Notes: generated by a model from the letters alone, not told the origin. A stretch of DNA of 31,486 nucleotides from DATDMG01 sp036518955 (GCA_036518955.1 DATDMG010000218.1:1-31486); one strand, 5' to 3'. Shown: positions 22,704-31,075, counted from the first letter of the stretch. Program-made: numbers and translations.

Positions 22704-23669
22704 TCAGCCCTGTTCGAGCAGCTGCGCGACGTGGTCGGGCACCTGGTGGAAGAGCGCTCGCGGCGGCCGTCGGTAGTCCTGCGCCGGGGGTCGGGGCGGC
22801 AGTTCCATCTTCGGGTGCGGGACGTGCTCGTACGGGAGCACGCTCAGCAGATGCGCGATCATGTTGAGCCGGGCGTGCCGCTTGACGTCCGCCTCGACCA
22901 CGTACCAGGGCGCCTCCGGGATGTCGGTGTGCACGAACATCTCGTCCTTGGCGCGGCTGAAGTCGACCCAACGGTCCCGGGTGAGCAGGTCGTTGGGGGA
23001 GAACTTCCAGCGTCGGAGCGGGTCGTCGAGCCGGGAGCGGAAGCGCCGCTCCTGCTCCTCGTCGCTGACCGAGAACCAGTACTTGCGCAGCAGGATCCCG
23101 TCCTCGACGAGCATCCGCTCGAACATCGGGCACTGGTGCAGGAACCGCCGGTACTCGTCCGGGGTGCAGTACCCCATCACCCGCTCCACCCCGGCGCGGT
23201 TGTACCACGAGCGGTCGAACAGGACGATCTCCCCGACCGCCGGCAGGTGCTCGACATACCGCTGGAAGTACCACTGGGTGCGCTCGCGCTCCGTCGGGAT
23301 CGGGAGTGCGACGATGCGGGCCACCCGCGGGTTGAGGTACTCGGTGATCCGCTTGATCGTACTGCCCTTGCCGGCGGCGTCCCGACCCTCGAAGATCACG
23401 ACCACCCGCTGACCGGTGGCCTTGACCCACTCCTGGACGGCGACGAGCTCGCCCTGCAGGCGCAGCAGCTCCGCCTCGTACCGGGAGCGGGAGAGCCGGT
23501 CCGACCGGCCGTTGCGCTGGCGGGCGTCCTTCGTGCCGGTGCTCTTCGTGCCGGTGCTCTTCGTGCCGGTGCCCTGCTCGGGAGCCGCCGGGACATCGGG
23601 CGAACCGGCGGGTGCCGGCCGGGCGGCGGAGGGTCCGCGGGGCTTTTCGGGTGTACGAGGGCGAGCCAT
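22704..23669 (-). CDS. ppk2: Polyphosphate kinase 2 (PPK2 family)
   Basis: The protein has 321 residues from ATG 23669; a TTG two codons upstream is possible. A P-loop kinase domain shows Walker A GRDAAGKGS (about 95-103) and Walker B VLFDRSWYNR (149-158). Conserved lid and substrate residues lie in FHQCPMFERMLVEDGILLRK-type and WKFSPNDLL motifs. These are typical of single-domain PPK2, which phosphorylates nucleoside di- or monophosphates from polyphosphate. The first about 55 residues are an unstructured Pro/Ala and Thr/Lys extension containing GTKST repeats (DNA repeat at 23529-23573). It follows the fab operon regulator on the same strand and is probably its own unit. Confidence 0.92.
   Translation of the reverse strand: MARPRTPEKPRGPSAARPAPAGSPDVPAAPEQGTGTKSTGTKSTGTKDARQRNGRSDRLSRSRYEAELLRLQGELVAVQEWVKATGQRVVVIFEGRDAAGKGSTIKRITEYLNPRVARIVALPIPTERERTQWYFQRYVEHLPAVGEIVLFDRSWYNRAGVERVMGYCTPDEYRRFLHQCPMFERMLVEDGILLRKYWFSVSDEEQERRFRSRLDDPLRRWKFSPNDLLTRDRWVDFSRAKDEMFVHTDIPEAPWYVVEADVKRHARLNMIAHLLSVLPYEHVPHPKMELPPRPPAQDYRRPPRALFHQVPDHVAQLLEQG
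23529..23573 (-). repeat. 15-bp coding repeat in the PPK2 N-terminus
   Basis: CTTCGTGCCGGTGCT is repeated three times in tandem (the last copy ends GCC), encoding GTKST-GTKST-GTK on the minus strand. It lies in the flexible N-terminal extension, so copy number could vary without loss of kinase activity. Confidence 0.8.
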
Positions 23670-23931
23670 GGGCAAAGCTCAGCGGGACCGGGTGGGCAGC
23701 GCAAGTACCCAAGGTAGTCGTCCCGCGGTGGCGACACGATCACCCGGTCGTCGCGACGCGGTCACAGTCGTCGGAGCAGTGGTGGCAGCCGACCGTCCTT
23801 CCGCCCCGGATCGCCTCGGGGGCGGTTTCGTCGCCCCGGACGCGTCCGGTTAGGGTCAAATCCGGTGTCAGGACGGTCCACCGGCCGAAAACCGGTCGGG
23901 CTCACCGCGTGACCGACACGTGGAGGTACTC

Positions 23932-24720
23932 GTGAAGGCGATCGACAGGTTGGCTGCACTCGGTGAGCGGATGCGGCGCCGCCCCGGCGGGGGCGGCGAC
24001 GGCACGTCGGCGCCGCCCGCGGTGACCGGCTGCAGCGGGGAGCGAGCGGGGGCCGGAGGCGGGGCGAAGCCCGCCCCCCGCGTCCCCGATCCTCCGGTCG
24101 ACCGGCACGAGGAGGCCCAGCTCTGGGATCGGCTGCGCGAGGACCCCAACGATCTGGACGCCTTTCCCCTCCTTGCCGACATCGTGCGGCGCAGGGCGGC
24201 CGAGGGGCACGAGGGTGAGGAGCCGGAGCGCGCCGCGGACGATGCGGTGTGGGCGCTCGCCGAGGAGCTCGCGCACAACGGACGAGCCTGGTATCCGCTC
24301 GTCGAGCTGGCCCGGCTGTCGATCCACGGGGACCGCGCCGCCGCCCTTCGCCGTCTGGGCACCGCGGCCGAGCGCGACCACACCGGCCACGGGCTGGCCG
24401 CGGGGCTGGCGATGCTGCGCGACGCGGACCTGCCGAACGAGGCGCTCGGGCTGGGGGTCGCCTACTGGCGCCCCCGGGAGCACTCCCTGGACGCCGGCCG
24501 GCACCTGGTACTGGCGGCCGTCGAGGCGGGCCGGGTCCCGGACGCCCGCCGTCATCTGGCGGCGCTGTCCCAGCATCCGGACGAGGGACGCGTGTCCGTG
24601 CTTCGGGACGAGCTGGAAGACCTCATCGCGCAGCTCGAGGCGGAGCGGGCCAGTGGCGGCCCGATGACCGACCCTGCCGGGATCCCGGTCACCGGACCCT
24701 TGGCGCCACCGGCACCCTGA
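23932..24720 (+). CDS. Conserved actinobacterial protein, helical-repeat-like
   Basis: This 262-residue protein starts at GTG 23932 with GGAGGT five bases ahead. After a short helix (KAIDRLAALGERMRRRP) and a 40-residue Gly/Ala/Pro linker, residues 58-230 form successive amphipathic helices. Examples are EEAQLWDRLREDPNDLDAFP, DDAVWALAEELAHNGRAWYP, RHLVLAAVEAGRVPDARRHL. Spacing and small-residue positions recall TPR-type repeats, suggesting a protein-binding scaffold. No signal peptide or membrane helix is present. The family name is not known to me. It is convergent with aceE, with a perfect hairpin between them. Confidence 0.7.
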   Translation: MKAIDRLAALGERMRRRPGGGGDGTSAPPAVTGCSGERAGAGGGAKPAPRVPDPPVDRHEEAQLWDRLREDPNDLDAFPLLADIVRRRAAEGHEGEEPERAADDAVWALAEELAHNGRAWYPLVELARLSIHGDRAAALRRLGTAAERDHTGHGLAAGLAMLRDADLPNEALGLGVAYWRPREHSLDAGRHLVLAAVEAGRVPDARRHLAALSQHPDEGRVSVLRDELEDLIAQLEAERASGGPMTDPAGIPVTGPLAPPAP

Positions 24721-24726
24721 GGTGAG

Positions 24727-24749
24727 CCGGCCGAGGCGACCTCGGCCGG
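24727..24749. terminator. 10-bp perfect hairpin between convergent genes
   Basis: CCGGCCGAGG (24727-24736) pairs perfectly with CCTCGGCCGG (24740-24749) around a CGA loop, six bases past the helical-repeat gene stop. It could terminate that gene and also aceE from the other side. Confidence 0.65.
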
Positions 24750-24803
24750 ACTTCATGATCAGGGCAGCCGCGGGCGTGGCCTCCGCCGGCTGTCCGGGCC
24801 GGC

Positions 24804-27551
24804 TCAGGCGTCGCCCCCCGTCGTCCCGGTCGTTCCGGCGGCGATGTCGTGCAGGCGGTAGCGCTCGATCGCCTCGCCGGGGATGCCCGGGTCCACGGCG
24901 CCGGCCGCGGCGAGCCGGCCGAGCACCCGGGTCACGATCGACGGCCCGTCGATCGCGAAGAACCGGCGCGCCGCGGCACGGGTGTCGGAGAATCCGAAGC
25001 CGTCGGCGCCGAGCGAGGTGTAGTCGCCGGGTACCCACTGCGCGATCTGGTCCGGGACCTGCCGCATGTAGTCGCTGACCGCCACGACCGGGCCGGTCGC
25101 GTCGCGCAGGGCCTGGGTCACGTACGGGGTCGGCGGCTCGCCGCCCGGCTGGAGGAAGGCCTGCTCGTCGCAGCGCAGCGCATCGCGGCGGAGCTCGGTC
25201 CAGCTCGTCACGCTCCAGACGTCCGCGGCAACCCCCCAGTCGGTCGCCAACAGGGTCTGCGCCTCCAGCGCCCACGGCACGGCCACTCCGGACGCGAGGA
25301 CGGTCGCCCGCGGCCGGGTGTCGCCGTCGCCGACCTGGGCCGGCGAGAGCCGGTGCATGCCGCGGACGATCCCCTCGACGTCCGCGTTCTCGGGCTCCGC
25401 CGGCTGGGTCATCGGCTCGTTGTACACGGTGAGGTAGTAGTAGAGGTCCTCGGGTGACTCGCCGTACATCCGGCGCAGCCCGTCGCGGACGATGTGTCCG
25501 ATCTCGTAGGCGTACGCCGGGTCATAACAGACCACGGCCGGGTTCGTGGCGGCCAGCAGCGGGGAGTGCCCGTCGGCGTGCTGCAGGCCCTCGCCCGTCA
25601 GCGTCGTCCGCCCGGCCGTGGCTCCGATCACGAAACCGCGGGCCATCTGATCGGCGGCCGCCCAGAACGCATCCCCTGTCCGCTGGAAGCCGAACATCGA
25701 GTAGAAGATGTAGATCGGCACCATCGGCTCGCCGTGCGTCGCGTAGGAGGTGCCGGCCGCGGTGAAGGCGGCGGCCGAGCCCGCCTCGTTGATGCCGGTG
25801 TGCAGGATCTGGCCGGTCTGCGCTTCGCGGTAGGCGAGCATCAGATCGCGGTCGACCGAGGTGTACGTCATCCCGTGCGGACTGTAGATCTTGGACGTCG
25901 GGAAGAACGAATCCATCCCGAACGTGCGCGCCTCGTCCGGGATGATCGGGACGACGCGCGGCCCGAACCCCTTGTCCCTCATCAGGTCCTTCAGGAGTCG
26001 GACGAACGCCATGGTCGTGGCGACCTGCTGCTTGCCCGACCCGCGCCTGGCCACGTCGTAGCTGCTGGCCTCCGGCAGCTTCAGCGCGCTGGCGGTGACC
26101 CGCCGCTGCGGCAGTCCTCCGCCCAGGCGCCGCCGGACGTCGCGCAGGTGCTGGATGACCTCGTCGCCGTCGCCCGGGTTGTAGTACGGAGGCAGGTACG
26201 GGTCGGCCTCGAGGGTCTCGTCGCTGATCGGGATGCGCAGCCGGTCCCGGAGGATCTTGAGGTCGTCGAGGCTGAACTTCTTCATCTGGTGGGTGGCGTT
26301 GCGGCCGGCGAAGGTCGGCCCGAGCGCCCAACCCTTGATCGTCTTCGCCAGGACGACGGTGGGCTGGCCGGTGTGCTCGGTGGCGGCCTTGTACGCGGCG
26401 TAGACCTTGCGGTAGTCGTGACCGCCGCGGCGGAGGTTCCAGATGTCGTCGTCCGACAGGTGCTCGACGAGCCTGCGGGTGCGGGCGTCGCGGCCGAAGA
26501 AGTGCTCCCGGATGTACGCGCCCGACTCGGCGCGGTACGTCTGGTAGTCGCCGTCCGGCGTCCGGTTCATCAGGTTGACGAGCGCGTGGTCACGGTCGGC
26601 AGCCAGCAGCGGGTCCCAGTCCCGGCCCCAGATGACCTTGATGACGTTCCAGCCCGCCCCGCGGAAGAAGGCCTCCAGCTCCTGGATGATCTTCCCGTTG
26701 CCGCGCACCGGGCCGTCCAGGCGCTGCAGGTTGCAGTTGACGACGAAGGTGAGGTTGTCGAGCTCCTCGAACGCGGCGAGCTGCAGGGCGCCGCGGCTCT
26801 CCACCTCGTCCATCTCGCCGTCGCCGAGGAAGGCCCAGACCCGCTGCTGGGAGGTGTCCTTGACGCCCCGGGCGTGCAGGTACTTGTTGAACTGGGCCTG
26901 GTAGATGGCGTTGATCGGGCCGAGGCCCATCGAGACGGTGGGGAACTCCCAGAAGTCCGGCATCAGCCGCGGGTGCGGGTAGGACGGCAGGCCGCCGCCG
27001 GCATGGGACTTCTCCTGCCGGAACCCGTCGAGCTGCGCTTCGGTGAGTCGGCCCTCGAGGAAGGCCCGGGCGTAGATGCCGGGGGAGGCGTGCCCCTGGA
27101 TGAAGACCTGGTCGCCCCCGGCCGGGTGATCCTTGCCCCGGAAGAAGTGGTTGAACCCGACCTCGTAGAGGGTCGCGGACGAGGCGTAGGTGGAGATGTG
27201 CCCGCCGACACCGATCCCGGCCCGCTGCGCCCGGTGCACGGTCACCGCGGCGTTCCACCGGATCCACCGGCGGTAGGCCCGCTCGGCCTCCTCGTCACCG
27301 GGGAACCAGGGCTCGCGCTCGGGAGGGATCGTGTTGATGTAGTCCGTCGACGACAGGCTCGGGACGCCGACGCCCTTCTCCCGCGCTCGCTGCAGCAGGG
27401 CGAGCATCAGGTAGCGGGCGCGGTCCTTGCCGCGGTCCTCGACGGCTGCGTCGAGCGAGGCCAGCCACTCCAGGGTCTCGTCCGGATCGATGTCCGGGAG
27501 TTGGCTGGGCATGCCGTTGATGATGGGCCCCCGGTCCTGGTGTCCAGCCAC
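24804..27551 (-). CDS. aceE: Pyruvate dehydrogenase E1 component, homodimeric
   Basis: The product has 915 residues, the length of a homodimeric E1. The GTG start is preceded by AGAAGGGA. It decarboxylates pyruvate on thiamine diphosphate and passes acetyl to E2. The ThDP/Mg motif is GDGEMDEVESRGALQLAAFE through NLTFVVNCN (243-274). Other expected blocks are GGHISTYASSATLYEVGFNH, GQVFIQGHASPGIYA-type, WNVIKVIWGRDWD and, in the C-terminal half, GINEAGSAAAFTAAGTSYAT. E2 and E3 are not in the window. A gap with a direct repeat upstream is likely its promoter. Position beside the fab operon places acetyl-CoA supply next to its main consumer, as in many actinomycetes. Confidence 0.97.
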   Translation of the reverse strand: MAGHQDRGPIINGMPSQLPDIDPDETLEWLASLDAAVEDRGKDRARYLMLALLQRAREKGVGVPSLSSTDYINTIPPEREPWFPGDEEAERAYRRWIRWNAAVTVHRAQRAGIGVGGHISTYASSATLYEVGFNHFFRGKDHPAGGDQVFIQGHASPGIYARAFLEGRLTEAQLDGFRQEKSHAGGGLPSYPHPRLMPDFWEFPTVSMGLGPINAIYQAQFNKYLHARGVKDTSQQRVWAFLGDGEMDEVESRGALQLAAFEELDNLTFVVNCNLQRLDGPVRGNGKIIQELEAFFRGAGWNVIKVIWGRDWDPLLAADRDHALVNLMNRTPDGDYQTYRAESGAYIREHFFGRDARTRRLVEHLSDDDIWNLRRGGHDYRKVYAAYKAATEHTGQPTVVLAKTIKGWALGPTFAGRNATHQMKKFSLDDLKILRDRLRIPISDETLEADPYLPPYYNPGDGDEVIQHLRDVRRRLGGGLPQRRVTASALKLPEASSYDVARRGSGKQQVATTMAFVRLLKDLMRDKGFGPRVVPIIPDEARTFGMDSFFPTSKIYSPHGMTYTSVDRDLMLAYREAQTGQILHTGINEAGSAAAFTAAGTSYATHGEPMVPIYIFYSMFGFQRTGDAFWAAADQMARGFVIGATAGRTTLTGEGLQHADGHSPLLAATNPAVVCYDPAYAYEIGHIVRDGLRRMYGESPEDLYYYLTVYNEPMTQPAEPENADVEGIVRGMHRLSPAQVGDGDTRPRATVLASGVAVPWALEAQTLLATDWGVAADVWSVTSWTELRRDALRCDEQAFLQPGGEPPTPYVTQALRDATGPVVAVSDYMRQVPDQIAQWVPGDYTSLGADGFGFSDTRAAARRFFAIDGPSIVTRVLGRLAAAGAVDPGIPGEAIERYRLHDIAAGTTGTTGGDA

Positions 27552-27890
27552 GATGTGTCCCTTCTGACCTTTTGCTCAGATCTTCCTGCGGTGACGACTT
27601 CCTGCGGTGACCGGTGGGCGATCGGTCGATCCTCTCGCCGGCCCGGCGTCCGGTCCGGCGGTGGGGGGCCGGCCGCGTACTACCGGAGAACATCCTCACT
27701 CCTGTGGGGGGTGACGTCACCTCCGGGTCGTGCTACTCGCCGGTAGCGCCCCAGGCTGCCAGGATCATCATGGCGTGTCCGGGGTCCGTGGCCCACGACG
27801 CACCGGCGCGACCCACTTGCATTCCCACCGCGCCCTGCCGTGCACTAGCGTGGCGGCGTTCAGCAGCATGGAGCAGAGGAGGTCACTGAC
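27552..27890. promoter_or_regulatory. Divergent promoter region of aceE and DUF3052 with a direct repeat
   Basis: The gap holds no gene. CTTCCTGCGGTGAC is present twice, at 27582-27595 and 27598-27611, 16 bases apart. This is about one and a half helical turns, so two bound proteins would face opposite sides; it lies 30-60 bases before the aceE start. On the DUF3052 side, TTGCAT at about 27818 is the best -35-like hexamer, with no strong -10. GAGGAGG just ahead of 27891 is the ribosome-binding site. Confidence 0.5.
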
Positions 27891-28319
27891 GTGGGCGCGA
27901 CCGCGGGGTCCGCGGCTGACCAATCCATGGCCGGCCGGCTGGGGCTGCGGCCGGGGCAGGTCGTCCAGGAGTTCGGTTACGATGGTGACGTCGACGACGA
28001 ACTGCGCGTGGCGATCGAAGACCTGACCGGTAACGATATCGTCGATGAAGACGGCCAGGACGTCGTGGATGTCGCCATCTACTGGTGGCGCGACGGCGAC
28101 GGCGATCTGGTCGACAGCCTCATGGACGCTCTCACCAACCTCGTCGACGGCGGCGTGATCTGGCTGTTCACTCCCAAGTCGGGGCGGCCGGGACACGTCG
28201 AGCCGTCCGACATCGAGGAGTCCGCCCCCACTGCCGGGCTGCATGCAACCACCACGATCAGCGCCTGCCGCGACTGGACCGGGACCCGGCTCGCCACGCC
28301 GCGCGGCGGCCGTCGCTGA
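27891..28319 (+). CDS. DUF3052 family protein
   Basis: This 142-residue acidic protein starts at GTG 27891 with GAGGAGG ahead. The conserved part is MAGRLGLRPGQVVQEFGYDG, DVDDELRVAIEDLTGNDIVD, DVVDVAIYWWRDGDGDLVDS, and DALTNLVDGGVIWLFTPKSG followed by RPGHVEPSDIEESAPTAGL. This is the actinobacterial DUF3052 family, which is widely conserved and whose function is not established. It looks cytosolic and compact, and its gene is commonly found next to aceE, as here (divergent). A role tied to pyruvate dehydrogenase is an attractive inference from that neighbourhood but nothing in the sequence proves it. Confidence 0.9.
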   Translation: MGATAGSAADQSMAGRLGLRPGQVVQEFGYDGDVDDELRVAIEDLTGNDIVDEDGQDVVDVAIYWWRDGDGDLVDSLMDALTNLVDGGVIWLFTPKSGRPGHVEPSDIEESAPTAGLHATTTISACRDWTGTRLATPRGGRR

Positions 28320-28416
28320 GGATCCGCGCCACCCGCAGCTCGCTGCCGTTGCCGGCTCGCTACCGACCGTTGCCCTGCCTGCGGCGGTGCGAGTCCGCCT
28401 CCCGCGCGGTCCCGGC

Positions 28417-29364
28417 TCAGCCGCGGACGACGGCTCCCAGCTGCCCCATCAGGTGCCCGGCCCGGCCCAGTGCGCGCGTCGCGGCCCGGAGCCCGGCCCC
28501 GCCCGGCAGCCCCGGGACCGCCTCCAGGGCCGGCAGCAGCGTGATCAGACCGGGGACGTCGTGCAGGCGCAGCCGCCGGGCGAGCACCAGGCTCAGTACC
28601 GGACGACGTCCGGCCGACCCGTCGAGGACGTCGGCCGCGGCGCCCTCCAGGCTCGGCCAGCCGAGCTCGGCCGCCGGGAGGCCCTCGGGCAGGCGCATCG
28701 TCGTCCAGCACTCCGGTCCGGACCCGCTCACCCAGCCGCCGAGCTGGGTGAGGACCGCGAACGTCGTGCTCACGCCGCTGCGCGCGGCGAGTGCGCCGGT
28801 GGTGTCGACGAGCGTCCCGACGCCGGCGTCGAGCAGCCCGGCCGGGACGTCGTCCGGGGGGGCGACGTCCAGGGCACGGAGGGCGAGCTGGTAGGCGCTC
28901 GCCGCGATGACGCCACTCAGGGGGAGGGCGCCGACCGGGGAGTCCGCGAGCTCCCGCCCGAGCTGTTCGGCCTCGGGGCTGCGCAGGAAGGCCAGCGCGG
29001 CGTCCCGGGCCCGCCGCAGCGCGGCATCGATGTCGGCCGGGTCGGCGTCCCGGTGGGCGGCGACGACGAGCGCGTTGCGGGCGCCGACGTCGTCCCGTGC
29101 CGGGACCCGGCGGGTGCGGACCTCGTCCACCAGCCGCTCGAACCGCAGGTGCTCCGGCCAGCTCCCGAGCGGGATCAGGACGTCGCGGACGGTCCGGCCG
29201 GGCCGTCGGCTCGGGCGCTCCAGGTCGAGCCCGCCGGACAGCTCGATCATCCCGCCCCAGGCGGTGGTGACGAGCTCGGCGAGCTCTGCCGGATCGAGGG
29301 AGGCAAGGCCCCGGGCCGTCGGCTCGGGGCGCAGCGGGGGCCGGGCTCCTGACACACTAGGCAT
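28417..29364 (-). CDS. Maleylpyruvate isomerase/DinB-like mycothiol-family protein
   Basis: The product has about 315 residues from ATG 29364. The N-terminal part (DPAELAELVTTAWGGMIELS, then the RTVRDVLIPLGSWPEHLR helix) resembles the four-helix DinB/MPI N-terminal domain of mycothiol-dependent enzymes. ERPSRRPGRTVRDVLIPLGS corresponds to the usual pattern where a W-VRDVLAHL motif binds metal, but the typical histidine of the metal site is not evident there. The rest (VLDGSAGRRPVLSLVLARRL and so on) could be an SCP2-like tail. Exact activity is unknown. It is divergent from the peroxiredoxin gene, whose start is about 70 bases away. Confidence 0.6.
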   Translation of the reverse strand: MPSVSGARPPLRPEPTARGLASLDPAELAELVTTAWGGMIELSGGLDLERPSRRPGRTVRDVLIPLGSWPEHLRFERLVDEVRTRRVPARDDVGARNALVVAAHRDADPADIDAALRRARDAALAFLRSPEAEQLGRELADSPVGALPLSGVIAASAYQLALRALDVAPPDDVPAGLLDAGVGTLVDTTGALAARSGVSTTFAVLTQLGGWVSGSGPECWTTMRLPEGLPAAELGWPSLEGAAADVLDGSAGRRPVLSLVLARRLRLHDVPGLITLLPALEAVPGLPGGAGLRAATRALGRAGHLMGQLGAVVRG

Positions 29365-29436
29365 CCTGCCGTGCCGCCGTGCGGGACGGCCACAGGGCGC
29401 GCATGGAACGTGTGCGAACGACGTGAAAGGACGCTC

Positions 29437-29895
29437 ATGACGCTGCAGGTGGGCCAGCCGGCGCCGGACTTCGAGCTGAAGGACCAGACCGGTGCGGTCG
29501 TGCGGCTGGGCGACTACCGGGGCAAGCACCCGGTGGCGCTGGTCTTCTACCCGTTCGCCTTCTCCGGGATCTGCACGGGGGAGCTGTGCGAGATCCGTGA
29601 CAACCCGGGCGTGTTCGCGGAGTCTGGTGTGCAGGTGTTGGGAATCTCGTGCGACCCGACGTGGTCGCTGCGGGCGTTCGCGGAGGCTCAGGGGTACCAG
29701 TTCCCGCTGCTGTCCGACTTCTGGCCGCACGGAGCGGTGGCGAAGGACTACGGGGTGTTCGACGAGGACGCCGGGCGCCCCACTCGCGGTACCTTCCTGG
29801 TGGACGCTGACGGGGTGCTGCGCTGGTCCGTCGTCAACCCGGCCGGCCAGGCCCGGTCACTGGCGGCGTACCGTGAGGCGGTCGCCGCACTGTAG
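29437..29895 (+). CDS. Peroxiredoxin, AhpE/Bcp-like
   Basis: The 152-residue thiol peroxidase starts at ATG 29437 with AAAGGA ahead. MTLQVGQPAPDFELKDQTGA opens the thioredoxin-like fold. The peroxidatic cysteine is Cys46 in YPFAFSGICTGELCEIRD, which is the AhpE type of motif. Unlike the usual one-cysteine AhpE pattern (GICQGEL), a second cysteine, Cys51, stands five positions later, as in Bcp/PrxQ proteins (CT-x3-C). It may therefore form an intramolecular disulfide. In the cytosol it would reduce hydroperoxides, with mycothiol or mycoredoxin as the likely electron source. The gene ends just before tRNA-Val. Confidence 0.92.
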   Translation: MTLQVGQPAPDFELKDQTGAVVRLGDYRGKHPVALVFYPFAFSGICTGELCEIRDNPGVFAESGVQVLGISCDPTWSLRAFAEAQGYQFPLLSDFWPHGAVAKDYGVFDEDAGRPTRGTFLVDADGVLRWSVVNPAGQARSLAAYREAVAAL

Positions 29896-29906
29896 GCGGC
29901 GTCGCA

Positions 29907-29982
29907 GGGCCTGTAGCTCAGTTGGTAGAGCGCCGCGCTTACACCGCGGGTGTCGTCGGTTCGAGTCCGGCCGGGCCCACCA
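29907..29982 (+). tRNA. tRNA-Val (anticodon TAC)
   Basis: The cloverleaf is complete. Acceptor GGGCCTG pairs with CGGGCCC (one T-G wobble), and the D arm is GCTC-AGTTGGTA-GAGC. Anticodon stem CCGCG/CGCGG encloses CTTACAC, so the anticodon is TAC (reads GUA). The variable loop is GTGTC, the T arm is GTCGG-TTCGAGT-CCGGC, the discriminator is A, and CCA is encoded (29980-29982). It lies 11 bases after the peroxiredoxin stop and borders the degraded island to its right. Confidence 0.97.
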
Positions 29983-30087
29983 ACAACCTGACGCATTGCC
30001 AAAGTCGAGACTCGCCGTAGGCGCCCCGCTTCGCCGGCCATCAACGTGATGGGGAGAACGGGTTGACCCTCTGTCGCGACATGGTCG

Positions 30088-30117
30088 GTGTACCACCTCA
30101 AGCGCATGGTGGTACAC
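30088..30117. promoter_or_regulatory. Perfect operator palindrome of the toxin-antitoxin pair
   Basis: GTGTACCACC (30088-30097) and GGTGGTACAC (30108-30117) form a perfect 10-base inverted repeat with a 10-base spacer. It ends seven bases before the antitoxin ATG at 30125. Such sites are bound by VapBC-type complexes for autoregulation. Confidence 0.75.
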
Positions 30118-30124
30118 TTCTGGA

Positions 30125-30388
30125 ATGCCGACCACGCGGCCCCGCCATCAGGTCACTGAGACCGAAGAACTTGCCGCCGCCCTGGACGAGGCCGCCCTGA
30201 GCTGGCCCCGGCTCAGCCGTGGCCAGCTCATCACCCGACTGGCGCTGGAGGGTCACCGGGCCACCGTGCTGCGGCAGGGTGAGCACCGCGGTGCCAGGCT
30301 CGGGGCGCTCCAGCGGCATGCCGGCGCCCTGACCGGCGTCTACCCCCCGAATCACCTGGCCGACCTGCGGGAGGACTGGCCCGAGTGA
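30125..30388 (+). CDS. VapB-type antitoxin
   Basis: The 87-residue protein starts at ATG 30125. It reads MPTTRPRHQVTETEELAAAL, then LDEAALSWPRLSRGQLITRL followed by ALEGHRATVLRQ. The helical centre with SRGQLITRLALEGH resembles a ribbon-helix-helix or related DNA-binding core. The C-terminus, PPNHLADLREDWPE, is the type of extended acidic tail that wraps a PIN toxin. Its stop overlaps the toxin start (GTGA). The perfect inverted repeat just upstream fits autoregulation. Subfamily assignment is uncertain; the antitoxin role rests on the PIN partner, size and overlap. Confidence 0.8.
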   Translation: MPTTRPRHQVTETEELAAALDEAALSWPRLSRGQLITRLALEGHRATVLRQGEHRGARLGALQRHAGALTGVYPPNHLADLREDWPE

Positions 30389-30771
30389 TCGTCCTCGACG
30401 CCAGCGTTCTGATCGCCTTCCTGGACGCCGCCGACGCGCACCACGAGCGGGCGGCGGCCCTGCTCTCCCAGGAGATCGACGACGACTTCGCCGTCAACAT
30501 CCTGACGCTCGCGGAGATCCTGGTCGCCCCCACCCGGGCCGGTCGGTGCGACCAGGTCCTTCGGGCGGTCGGCGACCTCGAGGTGGAGACGCTGCAGTTC
30601 CCGGCCGATGCGGCGGTGACCCTGGCCGAGCTGGGTGCGCAGACGCTCCTGAAGATGCCTGACTGCTGCGTCCTGCTCAGCGCGCTCGACAGGCGGGCAC
30701 GTCTGGCCTCGTTCGACGACCGGCTGATCAAGGCTGCCCGAGCCCGGGACGTGGACGCCATCGGCGGCTGA
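30385..30771 (+). CDS. vapC: PIN-domain ribonuclease toxin (VapC family)
   Basis: This 128-residue PIN domain starts at GTG 30385, overlapping the antitoxin stop by four bases. The acidic metal-binding residues are in place: Asp5 in MIVLDASVLIAFLD, Glu44 in LTLAEILVAPTRAGR, Asp93 in LKMPDCCVLLSAL and Asp111 in ASFDDRLIKAARA. The order and spacing are those of VapC toxins, Mg-dependent RNases that cleave tRNA or rRNA when the antitoxin is degraded. All four acids present suggests an active toxin. It is bounded by tRNA-Val on the left and mobile-element debris on the right, typical for such a stabilising pair on an island. Confidence 0.92.
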   Translation: MIVLDASVLIAFLDAADAHHERAAALLSQEIDDDFAVNILTLAEILVAPTRAGRCDQVLRAVGDLEVETLQFPADAAVTLAELGAQTLLKMPDCCVLLSALDRRARLASFDDRLIKAARARDVDAIGG

Positions 30772-30889
30772 ACCGACCGATGAACGGCGTACTCTCACCC
30801 CGGCGGTGGCCGGATCGGGCTCTACGCATGGACCGCGACGGGGAGGCACAAGCAGGCTGTGCGGCAGCCAGCCGCGCGGTGGCGGCCGC

Positions 30890-31075
30890 TGTCCGGCTGC
30901 TCCTTGACGGCGCCGGAGGTGATTCCCGGGATGATCCTTCGCTGAGCAACCACGAAGACGGCCAGCAGGGGCACGCTCAGGACGGTGACGTAGGCGAAGA
31001 TGAGGTGGCAGATGTCCTACGACCCCCCAGGGCGATCGTGAGCGCGAGCACGGTGGCCGGGTCCTCGAGCCGCTC
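30890..31075 (-). pseudogene. Remnant of a sugar ABC transporter permease C-terminus
   Basis: On the minus strand one frame (from about 31016) reads LIFAYVTVLSVPLLAVFVVA, then QRRIIPGITSGAVKEQP. This matches the end of CUT1 (MalG-type) permeases: a last helix, then Q-R---GIT-GAVK. Just upstream the adjacent frame gives DPATVLALTIALGG, the preceding periplasmic part, separated by a frameshift and a TAG. The rest of the permease is missing. It abuts a GC-rich 8-base tandem repeat and then a recombinase remnant. Confident as a remnant type, less so on limits. Confidence 0.5.

Noticed and set aside
21892..23712. Long minus-strand frame of 606 codons across the ppk2 and fasR genes
   Set aside because: Same strand but a different frame from two well-supported genes, low-complexity composition and no motif.
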